Source: Sipunculus nudus
Lineage: Eukaryota > Annelida > Sipuncula > Golfingiida > Sipunculidae
DNA: 64,000 bases
Direction: 5' to 3'
NCBI GenBank assembly: GCA_026874595.1
Contig: CM049315.1
Span: 72,525,416 to 72,589,415, forward strand
Positions 13,240-23,870 of the stretch are shown piece after piece. Every line of letters starts with the position of its first letter. Within the stretch, counting starts at the first letter, position 1. A program made the position numbers and the translations under genes. The notes beneath the pieces were generated by a model that saw only the letters and a program-made list of their open reading frames with translations, was not told the DNA's origin and ran no database searches.

Positions 13240-13431
13240 GTAAGTCATTTAGCCGCTATCGATGGTAGAATTATGCAGGCCGACATGTAAGTCATTTAGC
13301 CGCTCCGATAGTAGCATTAGACAGACCGACAAATTAGTCATTTAGCCGCTATTGGTGGTAGCATTGTGGATACCAATAAGTAAGTCATTTAGCCGCTCCG
13401 ATGGTAGCATTGTACAGGCCGACAAGTTAGT
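13211..13431. repeat. 47-bp minisatellite carrying repeated splice-donor sequence
   Basis: Four to five imperfect copies of a 46-47-bp unit containing (T)AAGTCATTTAGCCGCT, at 13241, 13288, 13334 and 13381. The first unit overlaps the end of the 13083-13239 exon, so exon-end sequence and its GTAAGT donor are copied downstream. Confidence 0.85.
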
Positions 13432-13619
13432 CCGGAATGAGACGCGGAGGCATACAGTGTTTCGTTGATATTTGACTGGTTTCTATCGTTGGTCGAATAA
13501 AGAATAGGTTGATGTGAGGACCACATGAAAGATTAATTAAATGTAGGTTGCAAGGAAACTGTTCCTGAAGAAGGAAAAGAAAAAGGCATTCATCGTAAGT
13601 AGCAGAGGCGGTCTCAGCG

Positions 13620-13800
13620 GGACTCCATGCAGTGGGTCCGTTTATTCATTTTCAGCTACCGCAACCTTTTTTTTTTCGTCGTATCAGACAAATTTTGAGG
13701 CCTGAAAACCCCGACACCACCCCAGCCCTGTTCTTGAAACTGGGACCTTGAATTATAGTTTGTCATTAATCCTCCTGGGTTGAACTCTCCATTTCATAAA
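13620..13800. repeat. Degenerate copy of a GGATCCGC-type foldback repeat
   Basis: Shares ATTTTGAGGCCTG, CTTGAA..GGGACCTT and TCATTAATCCTCCTGGGTTG blocks in the same order as the better copy at 25790-25980. Ends are eroded. Confidence 0.5.
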
Positions 13801-14140
13801 GCGAGAAACATGTATTTTTCTCTTTTACTGACCACGCCCGTGGGTCAAATCGCTCATTGAAAGCAACCGTTATTCATATGAACAGTAGTCCATAGTGTTA
13901 GATGTCAAGTGACCACGATGCACGCATTCCGGTCATTGCCGAAGGCAGTTCGGCTGTGCTCGGTAAAAAATGAAAAATCACTCAATATTATATGTATATT
14001 AAAAAGTATTTATTTTCATATCGCCTATGTCACTGCAGGGATAAAACCTTTAAAATGATGTATGGCACAATATTGTACACAACGCGGTTATAGAGAACAC
14101 TGCGGACAAACGTGAACCGAATTCCTTTTATAAGTATGAG

Positions 14141-14625
14141 ATGTACACAGTCACGTTTACAGCGCATAAGGAAAAAATCATGTTCCAGCATCGTAGGTTA
14201 TATATAAATGTACACTGTCACGTCTGCAGCGCATAAAGAAAGTTTCATGTTCCAGCATCCTAGGTTTTACATACATGTACACTGTCACGTTTACAGCGCA
14301 TCAAGAACAATTCATGTACCAGCATCATAGGTTATATATTTATGTACACAGTCACGTCTACATCGCAAAAAGAACAAAAATCATGTTCAAGCATCGAAGG
14401 TTATTTGTCAATGTACACTGTCACGTCTACAGCGCATAAAGAAAAAAATCATGTTAAAGTATCGAAGCTTATATACAGATTTACACTCTCACGTTTTCAA
14501 CGCATAAGGATATATTCATGTTCCAGCATCGTACGTTATACATATATTTGGTCTGTCAAGTTTACAGCGCATAATGAAAAATTCATGTTTCAGCATCGTA
14601 GGTTTTATATAAATGTACACTAGCA
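14141..14625. repeat. 67-bp satellite, about seven copies
   Basis: Units start ATGTACACWGTCACGT at 14141, 14208, 14275, 14342 and 14411, with degenerate starts near 14479 and 14545 and a last partial at 14612. Each carries TACAGCGCATAA and TTCCAGCATCGTAGG. The array ends directly in a (TA)n run. Short frames across it are repeat artefacts. Confidence 0.9.
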
Positions 14626-14626
14626 C

Positions 14627-14629
<3 letters not shown>

Positions 14630-14695
<66 letters not shown>
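14630..14695. repeat. (TA)n microsatellite
   Basis: About 60 bases of TA dinucleotides abutting the 67-bp satellite. Confidence 0.95.
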
Positions 14696-14697
<2 letters not shown>

Positions 14698-15052
14698 ATG
14701 TGTGTGCCGATGTGACTCATAGATTATTGTAAAATACCAAATTATAATATATTTGAAATGTATCATTAGGATGCTAAAAAATATGTGTGTGCTCATTTAT
14801 GAGTCTAAATATACTTAAATGTTATCATTTTTAAATGTATCATACATATGCTGAAATATATATTCATGTGCGTGTTATATAATTATGTGTGTATGAGTGT
14901 TATTTAATTTAATATACTAGATAAACATTATTATTATATATTTTAAATGTATCCTATAGATGCTAAAATATATATTTATATGTTTGTGCATGTGCATGCA
15001 TGAGTCAAAATGTACTAACTGCCTACCTTAGGAGTTTTCATTTATATAAATA

Positions 15053-15054
<2 letters not shown>

Positions 15055-15100
<46 letters not shown>
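15055..15100. repeat. (TA)n microsatellite
   Basis: About 44 bases of TA dinucleotides. Confidence 0.95.
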
Positions 15101-15103
<3 letters not shown>

Positions 15104-16380
15104 ATTATGTGTGTGTATGTATGCATCATATATTTCATTCGCAAAATATAAATATTATTATCTGAGTAGTGGGGGGGGGGGCATGATTAAATATTGACGC
15201 TCAGAGCGGTAAATATTATTATTGTGTCTGCAAAACTCATTTTATCTCTAACTTGGTGGTTGGAAAAAAAAATTCCAGGAGGTCAATATTGGCCGGGGGT
15301 ATATGAATGTTGCAAGTGAGGATGGTAAGTGTAATACCCCCCCCCCCGATCTTATCAACCCCTTATGTTTAGAGAATAATATTTCTATATTAGAAATGAA
15401 ATATGTTAATAATTAAAATCATACTTGACTTTGAAGTATATCTGAAGCTGAAAACACGCTATATTTAATTATACAATTTTATGCACGCCATACTTAATTG
15501 TAATATATTTGAAATATATTACTCCGTACTGAAAGATGTGTGTATGTAAGGAGTCATCCTATACTGAATTGTAATATACTCAGAACTAGAAGCACTGAAA
15601 AAAGCGGAGCCAGACCCTTAAAAATAGCCAAAAACTGAAGCAAAACAGCAACAAAATGAAGAGCAAAATATTGAATTGAATGATGTTATTCAACACCAAA
15701 ACGAGCTTTTGGGGAAAAAAAGAACAGGGAAATTAAAGAAACCCAGGAAGAAAACGATTCGTTGAGAGAGATGGTGGAAAAAATTATTCACACAAAGAAT
15801 GACAATTAGGGCCAATTAACTCTCTCATAATGTCTGCAACTAAATAAATAATTAACTGAAGTCCCAAAAGTTCAACGGAAGATGATCTGGTCCATAGTAA
15901 CACAACACAGATATACAAATACACACAAATAAAAGTCCTTTCTCTTTATTTATTTATTTATTTATTTATAATACATATTTAACCAGGATAGCCTATTCAG
16001 CAAAAGCTGTTTTTCAATAAGGTCCTGGTCTAGATGATATCGATAAGTACACAGATAAAAAAGCAAATATGAAAGAACTGAAACTAAAATACATGCATAC
16101 ATAAAAAACAGATATACATTTATGGTTTAAAATGATCATAGAAAAAAGAAATTCTTCAATGATATACACGAATATTGAGTAAATAAATTTAAATAAGAGG
16201 CCTGACTAAAAATTAAAACATGTAAGATCGTGATTTCACAATAAAATTTCTCACAAATAAAAGTCAATGGTTTCTTGCGGGAGAGGACGAACCACAAATA
16301 AAGAAGCTCCGTTTTCCCGGGGTTGAAAGTTAACATGAAAAGTTCATAATCGAGTCCCATCTCAAGAACGGTGACGAGTC
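15101..16380. other. AT-rich stretch without recognised genes
   Basis: Contains poly-G (15171-15181) and poly-C (15340-15347) runs and a (TTTA)n run near 15949-15970. No coding family seen on either strand. Confidence 0.5.
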
Positions 16381-16389
16381 CTTTTATAG

Positions 16390-16702
16390 GATTCGTGAAA
16401 AGCGGTAAAAAACATCAAAGTGGTTAAAGTGGTTTTATTTCAATGCGGTCGTGACTTTAGTCAATAGATACAATTGTTCTGAAGTCAGAGACCACAATAG
16501 AGTTCACAATAGAGCAAGTCTCGTGGCAGCGACAAAAATAAGTTGATTGTCGTGCCAGCGACAAAAATAACAGCTGATTATCCGGCGGACGACGTTCTTA
16601 ACAGTAGGGGGCGATCCAGGAGAACAGTACGGGTGCGGCTGTAGAAGTCCATAAAACCACGGCGTCCAAGCAGCAGAGGAAAATTCAAAAGGGCCCACAA
16701 CA
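16390..16702 (-). repeat. 3' LTR end of element B (partial, boundary uncertain)
   Basis: On the minus strand a purine tract (AAAGGGGGAG) at about 16703-16712 is followed by TGTTGTGGGCCC, as expected for a polypurine tract next to an LTR start. The tract lies just past the pol relic of element B. The far end of the LTR is not defined, because I found no matching copy upstream of gag. Confidence 0.45.
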
Positions 16703-16959
16703 CTCCCCCTTTAAAAGACAAACCGTGAGGGGAACAAGCCATGAGTAATTGTTAAATTACTATCTTATACATTGTTAATCATTATTATTATCAAAGCACA
16801 ACACTCGAATCATCATTATTATCCAAATACACATCAAGATATAACAAACCTACTTTTGAGTAGGTCAAATACACATTAAGACAGAGCAAACCTACTTTTG
16901 ACGTTATCACAAGAGACAATCCGATCACAATACATGAAATCTCGATAACGTATCGGCGA

Positions 16960-17968
16960 TTATGTTATCGGAGCCTTTGTGTGCTTAATAACTAGGTTAA
17001 ATTCTGACAGAGCTAAGCTCCATCTCATCAGTCTCTGATTATTATTCTTAATCTTATTAAGAAACGTGATTGGATTATGATAAGTATAAACAGTGACATG
17101 ATAAGGAGTACAGCTTAAGTATACTCCAAAGTGCTGTAATACCATCAATAATGCAAGAGCTTCCTTCGCAACAGTGGGTAAATTTTTTTTGATGAGAGAG
17201 GAATTTCTTTGAGTGGTAACAAAATGGATGACTTATATCAAGGTCATCTTTTTGAATAAGCATTGCGCCTACACCGAGATCGCTGGCATCTGTCATGAGT
17301 GAGAATGGTTTGTCAAAATCAGGAGACAGTAATACAGGTGTACTTTGTAATGTTGCTATGGCTCTTTCGAAAGCACATTGACATTTTTCATCACAGTAAA
17401 AATTTTTTGTTCTTCTTCAATAAGTCTAATAGTGGATTTACTACCTCTGCTAAATTCTGAAAAAAATTTATGTAATGACCAGCCATTCCTAAAAATTGCA
17501 TCGGTTCCTTACGTTTTGTAGGAACTGGTAATTCTACAATAGCAGACACTTTGCTGGTAATTGGTTTAACACAACCTTGCCCTACCTCGTGCTCAAATAC
17601 GTTACTGTGGCACGACAAAAGTCACTCTTGGTCAGGTTAACTGTTAACCTAGGTTTATCTGACCTTAAAAAGAGGTCTAACAGACTTTGTTTATGGTCTT
17701 CCCATGTCTGGTTGTACACAATGACATCATCAATATAACAACTGCAGTTATCTAATCCAGACAATACACAGTTCATCAATCTCATAAAGCAGGATGGTGC
17801 ATCTTTCATTCCGAAGGGCATGACTTTGTATTGGTATAAACCACTTGGTGTTACAAAAGCGGATATCTGTTTAGCCTCTTCGGTAAGAGGCACCTCCCAA
17901 TAGCCTTTCCATAAATCAAATTTGTTAATATATGTAGCAGATCCAATCCTATCAATACAATCTTCAAC
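16960..17968 (-). pseudogene. Element B reverse transcriptase (C-terminal part) and RNase H relic
   Basis: Minus-strand frames at 18007-17582, 17618-17391, 17296-17075 and 17148-16960 cover, in order: the RT palm with 'KFDLWKGYWEVPLT', 'VMPFGMKDAPSCF' and the catalytic 'CYIDDVIVY'; the thumb/connection with 'PMQFLGMAGHY'; and RNase H with 'MTDASDLGVGAML'. Frame changes occur at about 17600 and 17300 and again before 17148, so it is dead. RNase H catalytic residues beyond the first Asp are hard to follow because of decay. The protein would copy element RNA into DNA. Confidence 0.85.
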
Positions 17969-18204
17969 CACAGGCGCTTGAATCCCTATTTGTAATAAAG
18001 TCTCCATATCCCCAGTGTTCTTGCAAACACTACGACAGGATCAATTCAAACGAACCAATAATAAAACGGCCATACCATACTATCACTTATATTATGAGTC
18101 ATAATATAAGTGATAGTATGGTATGACCGTTTTACTATTAGTTCTTTTGTTTTTAAGAACACTGGGGATATGAAGACTTTATTATAGGGATTCAAGGGCC
18201 TGTG
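17969..18204. mobile_element. 236-bp palindromic MITE inserted in element B reverse transcriptase
   Basis: Terminal inverted repeats of about 55 bp begin CACAGGC..CTTGAATCCC at one end and end GGGATTCAAG..GCCTGTG at the other. The centre (about 18072-18126) is a near-perfect hairpin with arms reading CATACCATACTATCACTTAT and its complement. The insert is flanked by CTTCAAC and CTTCTAC (7-bp near-identical target duplication). Removing it restores the RT frame between '...PLPRVE' and 'DCIDRIG...'. No coding capacity. The superfamily is not assigned. Confidence 0.85.
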
Positions 18205-18784
18205 CTTCTACCCTGGGCAAAGGATAAGTATCTGATCTTGTTACAGTGTTAACCTTTCGGTAATCTATACAAAACCTGTAAGTCATATCAGGTTTCTTGA
18301 CCAACAAACATGGGGAACTCCAAGCACTACAACTATTCTCAAAGATATGATTCTCCACCATATACTTGATTTCCTTATTAACAGTTAGTAACTTTGGGGG
18401 ACCTGCCCTATATGGTGCCTGTTTGATGTTGGAAGCATCTCCCACTTCAAAATAATGTTGTAGTATATTGCTTTTTCTAGGTTCATCTGGAAACAGTGTT
18501 GCACAACTTAGTAAACAAAACATAAACAGTGACACGATCATTCTTATTATAAACATTCTTGGTGGTGGTCTGTATTTTCTGACCAACACATCGTTATGCA
18601 ATGAAAAAAAAATGGGAACTTTATCTACTTCCTCTTTAGTTGACGCATTTTCTCTGAGGGAGGCAATATCATGATCTCTCTTTTGCAGTTCAACCAAATC
18701 ATCAGTTTTCATACTAGGCCCTACATTCTCTTCTCTCCTATCTTTCTCTTTCGATTTTTGACCATTTTGATCAGGCGATTCCAC
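18205..18784 (-). pseudogene. Element B integrase amino-end remnant fused to reverse transcriptase N-terminal part
   Basis: Reading the minus strand from 18784, a segment with 'LQKRDHDIASL' and 'NDVLVRKYRPP' resembles the linker that precedes the integrase zinc finger in these elements. It runs directly into RT sequence ('LLTVNKEIKYMVENHIF', 'SAWSSPCLLVKK', 'YRFCIDYRKVN', 'TYPLPRVE'). The HHCC finger and DDE core of integrase are absent, so an internal deletion joined the two parts. The order linker-then-RT implies that integrase once sat upstream of RT, as in element C. The frame is interrupted downstream by the MITE at 17969-18204. Confidence 0.75.
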
Positions 18785-19208
18785 GCCGTTATTACTCCTT
18801 TGAGTATCCAGAAGACTTGTATCTAGGGTTTGATTACTCTGTACTACATGTGTAGTAGAATCCTTTGGACTCAGTGTGCCACATGGGTCACATGTATTAT
18901 CTACGGGCGATTTTACAGTTAATCGCGTATTCGGCTTTAAGCAACTGACGTCATCATTTGAATGCGCAATGAAAGTTTGCGATAGGTTAAGTACAGAACT
19001 CTCTAGTTCAGACTTGTCTTTTTACTCATAGCTCGAGCACCACACAACCTAGAAATACGCCCAGAAATTCCTGCTGGAGCAGGTCTGTGTCCCTTTCAGT
19101 GCTCGGCAATTTTGTCATTTCTGGGATCAATTTTCACTTGATCACCTGCTAAATCGTTGTCTAGGAGTGAGCCACCCTCTAGTGGCAACGTCGAACAAAC
19201 TCCTACTG

Positions 19209-19406
19209 TTACAAATTCAAAAGTTCAAATTCAAAGTCTAAATCGGACTCTTGTTTCACTCTATGTAATGGAACTTCTAATAATTCCAAACTGACACCCT
19301 GTACTAGAACCAAACATACCGTGTAACTCTCTTTAGAAAAGGGTAAAACAGATTTCAGAACGAGGCTTTGTGTTGCCCCTGTATCCCTTAAGATAGATTT
19401 TAACAC
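19209..19406 (-). pseudogene. Element B aspartic protease relic
   Basis: A minus-strand frame begins 'ILRDTGATQSLVLKSVLPF' and contains the retropepsin D-T-G-A catalytic loop, followed by hydrophobic beta-strand-like sequence ('YTVCLVLVQG'). The protease would process Gag and Pol. It lies between the gag relic (19886-19491) and the pol linker (from 18784), the usual place. The frame is broken on both sides. Confidence 0.75.
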
Positions 19407-19490
19407 GAGCCTTCTTTGAATGGTTTCCCTCTAACTGAACAAAACCGTCTTGCACAAAGGGCTGAAAGCTATCAATGAGAGGGTTTAGTT

Positions 19491-19886
19491 TTACACCTTA
19501 AAATAGTCTCTAGGCATTGTTACCGGATTCACGCTCTGCGTAACAGTTAATGCATTAGGCTTACTCTTGCTTTGCCTTTTTCTTTTTACTACATTCAAAT
19601 TCTCTATGACCCATGATTCCACAGAATGTACATCAATCAGGTTCAGTCCTAAATTGCCGTTCTCTTTTTGAACAGGAGAGTCAAACTGGGACCTACCATT
19701 ATTGGACCAAGGTTTATTTGCGCCGGAGGAACCTCGGTAGGAGGGACTTACCCCTCTCCGACCAAATTCTGGGCTTTTACTAACCTCTCTTTTCTCACCA
19801 TACCTTCTTCTATAACTGGAGTAACTGGGGCGGTGTGATAAGGCAAACTCATCCGCAAGAACACCTGCCTCATAGACATTGTTCAT
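19491..19886 (-). pseudogene. Element B gag C-terminal relic
   Basis: A minus-strand frame of 131 codons containing 'EAGVLADEFALSHR', as seen near the end of the capsid part of invertebrate gypsy Gag proteins. A basic, Ser/Arg/Gly-rich tail follows ('SYSSYRRRYGEKREVSKS', 'GRRGVSPSYRGSSGANKP'). No clear CCHC knuckle remains. The amino half of Gag is missing: upstream sequence after 19886 becomes non-coding within about 100 bases and reaches a possible primer-binding site. Confidence 0.65.
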
Positions 19887-19974
19887 CCAAAAGCATTTTA
19901 ATATAATTACGGATATGTCTTCTAAATTCTTGTATCAAAATTAACTGTTTCAGTTATTCAAAATCATGACCAAT

Positions 19975-20022
19975 TTTCATGGACTGACACCACCTTGATA
20001 CAAATGTCTCCTTTATTGTATG
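19975..20022 (-). promoter_or_regulatory. Possible primer-binding site and LTR edge of element B
   Basis: On the minus strand, TGGTGTCAGT at about 19993-19984 starts like the complement of a tRNA-Leu 3' end (TGGTGTCAG). Next to it, going outward, GTATCA could be the LTR end. Only about 10 bases fit, and the LTR beyond is replaced by another repeat from about 20023. Confidence 0.35.
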
Positions 20023-20660
20023 TGCATGTGCAGCGCTAGCATTGGCCGTTGCTATGACGACATAGCCCGGCCAACGCGTGGGGTGCCACGTGTAAACAGC
20101 GGTCATGCTAGTCTGGAGCTTTCTCGCCTGGCCGAGCCGGGCCGGCCAACGCGTAAACCCTGACATGTGGAGACACAGCGTTCTTGTTCTAGATGTTTCC
20201 TGTAACGCCTGTGTACTGTGTATTATGTATTGTTCTTTAGATTGGTCGGGAAATGGAAGGTTCTCGGCTTGTGACGAGAAGCTATAAATAGGGGGCTGTG
20301 TTTTAGAGCGACAGAGAGGAGAGAAATATTCCAGCGGACACAGAAGCGTGAAAGGCAGTTGTGGATCTTTTCTGATAAGTTCGGCAATTATAGATTTTCT
20401 TCTAAATTTGTGACGGATCTTTTATAGTCTTCAGTTTGCCCTCGGGATTATAACAAGAACTTCACTTTGGGAATACAACGGACTGATGTTTGTGAATGAT
20501 CTGGACTGTTTTTCTCTGAGAAGATTTATGTGAACTGTTCATCTGAGTTGTACGTGATAAAGGACTTGTTATCGCTGTAATAGTGGTGGTATCCAGTTAC
20601 TGTACACTTTATTTATTTACTCAGGGATTATTCTAGCCTTTATAAGAGCCGATATTCGGC
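20023..20660 (+). repeat. LTR-like repeat with TATA box, copy 1
   Basis: Homologous over about 600 bp to 32863-33480. Shared landmarks in order: GCGCTAGC, ACGCGT, GTGGAG..CA.AGCGTTCTT, TTCTAGATG, CTATAAATAGGGG (20282-20294), a GAGAGA tract, CCAG.GGACAC.GAAG, AACTGTTCATCTG. The TATA box followed by a short leader suggests an LTR promoter facing right. No retroelement coding sequence of this family lies alongside, so it is probably a solo LTR. Confidence 0.6.
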
Positions 20661-21432
20661 CCCTTCCCCCCTACAAACTCTCGTAAATTTTCCCCCTAAG
20701 CAGACATAATCCCCCCCACTAAACGCCTCCATTCCAAAACCGGCCCACTTGAACCTGCGTGACATGACGACAACAGAAAATACGCAAGGGAAACTTTAAC
20801 TCGCTTGAACCCTATGGGAGTTTCCGCTAAGCAGACGTAGTAAAGTTCACGGGGTGTGCGCAAATGATTGATCGGTTGCAGGACAACTTGAATTTCACAA
20901 AACTCTGTGACTCCCTGAAATTAAGCAGCATTTCAGCTACTTATTAGTAGTCGGACACTGAACCTGTAAAATTCAATTCCAGTTAGATTCCGATTATTTT
21001 AATTTTAATTTTTATTCAATTCGCAATTTCTCTTCAATACCAATAATATTCTATTTCAGATCAGAATTTACCCTGTTCTTTTTTTCAATGTAGGTATTAT
21101 TGGTTAGGTCAGTGTATGTTATGGAGTTCTGTAAATATATTAAACAATATAATGGACATGGTTTTTTCTTCAGCTATGCAGTGGTATGTTTAGATTATTG
21201 TCATATTATTTCAAGTAATTAAAATTGTCTGCCCTGATCCAATTTAAAATCTACTGAGCTTTAAAATTGAAGTAAGCCTGTAAGGTAAGTGTTTTATTAC
21301 AAATGTTATTTTACATAATTATATTCATAGAAGCGGTCATTTCTGATTTGAGAAAACATGGTTTTTAATGTGTATATGATAGGGGGTTATTCATAATTAG
21401 TAAGTTGCTGTCATTTAATTGTAGGGTGGACC
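20661..21432. other. Non-coding stretch before the hAT relic
   Basis: AT-rich with a few C-runs near 20690-20720. No coding family seen. It may hold the 5' part of the hAT element, but I could not find terminal inverted repeats. Confidence 0.4.
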
Positions 21433-23870
21433 ATGAGTTATAACAGCAAGTCTTATCGAAAAAGAATTCGGAAAGAGGATGCTGCAGGTATTGTACCCTT
21501 GAAACATTTTTTTTAACAAATCTGATTAAATCTAGTAATGAATCTACAAATTGTTTTTAAGATTAGAATGTGCTTCTGAAAATCAAATTCAAGCCAATGA
21601 TAAGATTTTTGCTACATCTGATTGTCCTAATCACTGTGGTCCTACAGTCAACTCCTCAACCATATCAACAGTCCCTAATAACAGCAGTGATGACAATGAG
21701 AGACCTAGACTTTCTAACCAAACTGCTGAGAGAAATGATGCAAAAGCTGTTGTTTCTGGTAACTCTAGTGAAGGTGACTTCGACGAAGATTCTCCACTTA
21801 ATGCAAAAGTGCCAGATGCCAGACTGTTTGTTTTTGATAAGTATGAGAAAACATACAAGTGGCTGTATTTCAATACTGTACACATTGGCTATTTATGCAA
21901 AGTATGTGAACGTTTTGTTAATGTTGCAGTAGCTTTGGGCACACATCATAAAAGGAAACTTAAAAAGCATGAAGTTTCAAAGCAACACAGAAATGCAGTT
22001 GCAAGGAAAGTTGCCTTTCTTTCCACACAGAAGTGCGGCACTGTACTCGATCAGGTTCATCAAATATGACAGCAAAGTGCCAAAGAATCGTGCCTATATA
22101 ACAAAGCTTATGAGGGTTTTATACTTTATGATTAAACATTTCGGAGCTCACACTACAAGCTACCAAGACACCATAGAATTTTTAAGGGACAATGGTGTGC
22201 CAGAGTTGGTAGACTACCTGACAGAGGCACCAACAAATGGCAGATATCTTTCAACTTATATCCAAACTCAGATGACACAAGTCATTTTTTAATTTAATGA
22301 GAAAAGAACTCCGTCACAAATCAGACAATCAAAATTCTTCACCCTTTGCCTTGGTGAAGCTACTGATGCCTCTAACAAGGAACAACTCATTTTGTTTGTA
22401 AGAACACTTGGACCTACTGTAAAGGTCTCTCATTACTTCTTTGGAGCCATCCACTTGAAGCAAACTGATGCAGCTTCTTTGATGGATAATATTAATTCAA
22501 TCTGCTGTGCAAGGGCATAGACATAAGGAATTGCAGGTTCATTTCAATGGATGGTACAAACACCAAGTCTGGTAATGTTTCTGGGTTGCAGAGACGTTTT
22601 CGACATTTTTCTCCATAATGCTATTACATAAATTGTCACAATAACTAACATAACACATCTAGCTCTCAAGGAAGCTGATTTGTGCTTAGTGGCCTGTGCA
22701 AAACTCTTCAAATATAGTCCACACAGGACTGCTTTGTTAGAAGAGGCGCTAATGGTGCAAGGTAAAAAGCCACTCAAGCTCATCATGCCATCTGTCACAC
22801 GATAACTGTCTCATCGTAAAGCATGCATCAGAATAGTAACTACATACAGTACCACATTAGATGCACTTGATGCCTTGTATGAGAAAAAGAGGGAGCCAGA
22901 AATCTTAGGAGTTCGAATGCAACTCTTTCAATCATCAAATATTGCCATGATCTTAGTTTTGGCAGATATTTTGTCAGAAACCAATCATCTCAGTCTCATA
23001 TTGCAGGCAGAGGAGGTGAACTTTAACAGATTGCCAATATATGTTGAAAACACAACAGCTCTGTCAATCATCATACAGGACCTCAGTACATGTGAATACT
23101 ATAGCCAGTTAGAGGGGCTTCTTGTTGTATCCGAATATCGCAGACAGGGAACAAGAATCTCCAGAAATAGCAAAATGTTAATCAAGCAAATATTTGAAAG
23201 CAAAGTAGTAGTTCCATTAATATCAGACTTGGTTACTGAGAACAATTCAGCCTTTTACCATTGCAATGTCCTCAGGTCTTAAGGGGTGTTTGACCCACGG
23301 AACATGCAAGAATCGGACGTATTGGACAAATACGGCACCAAAGAAATTGAAGCTTTACGAAAGTTTTATGGCAAGTGTCAGGAAGACACATTCCAGGGAC
23401 ACACAACCACTGTGGATCACCACTTCTGCTCAGCAGACTTGCAGAATAAATATCCTGTTTTCAGGAGAGAAGTCCAACTGTTATCAAAATCACACGAGGA
23501 AAACATGTCCATTAACATGCAGCTGAGCAAAGGCACAGATGAACAAATACCTGTGGTGTTTTCACCCCAGAAACTATTATCTGATATGTATTCTGAACCC
23601 AGTTACAGGGAATGTTACCCTAATATTCTTCATTTAATTTTAACTGGCAAACCTTATTCCATGTGGGACAGCCGTTGTGGAGAGGTCCGTCAGTTGTATG
23701 AACCTGATAAAAACCCCTTGGCGCAATAGGCTGAATCAGTGTTCACTGGACAGCCTGCTGCGCATTGCTCTTGATGGCCCGGCCTCGGATTTTTTTTCTG
23801 ATAATGAGTGGGACATATTGGTTGATCTTTTCAAACATTTAGGGCCACAGCGTAAAATTTGTTTTTAATG
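21433..23870 (+). pseudogene. hAT-superfamily transposase relic (ZNF862/C17orf113-like)
   Basis: A decayed transposase of the domesticated-like hAT group. Exon 1 is 21433-21487 (start 'MSYNSKSYRKRIRKED', donor GGTATTG). Exon 2 starts at 21562 after TTGTTTTTAAG. A zinc-finger-like part ('YLCKVCERF', H..H..K.H..S.QH) is followed by 'FLRDNGVPELVDYL', the RNase H-like core start 'LCLGEATDASNKEQLILFV', then 'LIMPSVTR*LSHRKAC', 'VFDPRNMQESDVLDKYG', and finally the dimerisation region 'CMNLIKTPWRNRL' at about 23685. Frameshifts near 22060 and 23710 and stops at about 22290, 22520, 22800 and 23280 make it dead. It would have cut and pasted its own element. Confidence 0.85.
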
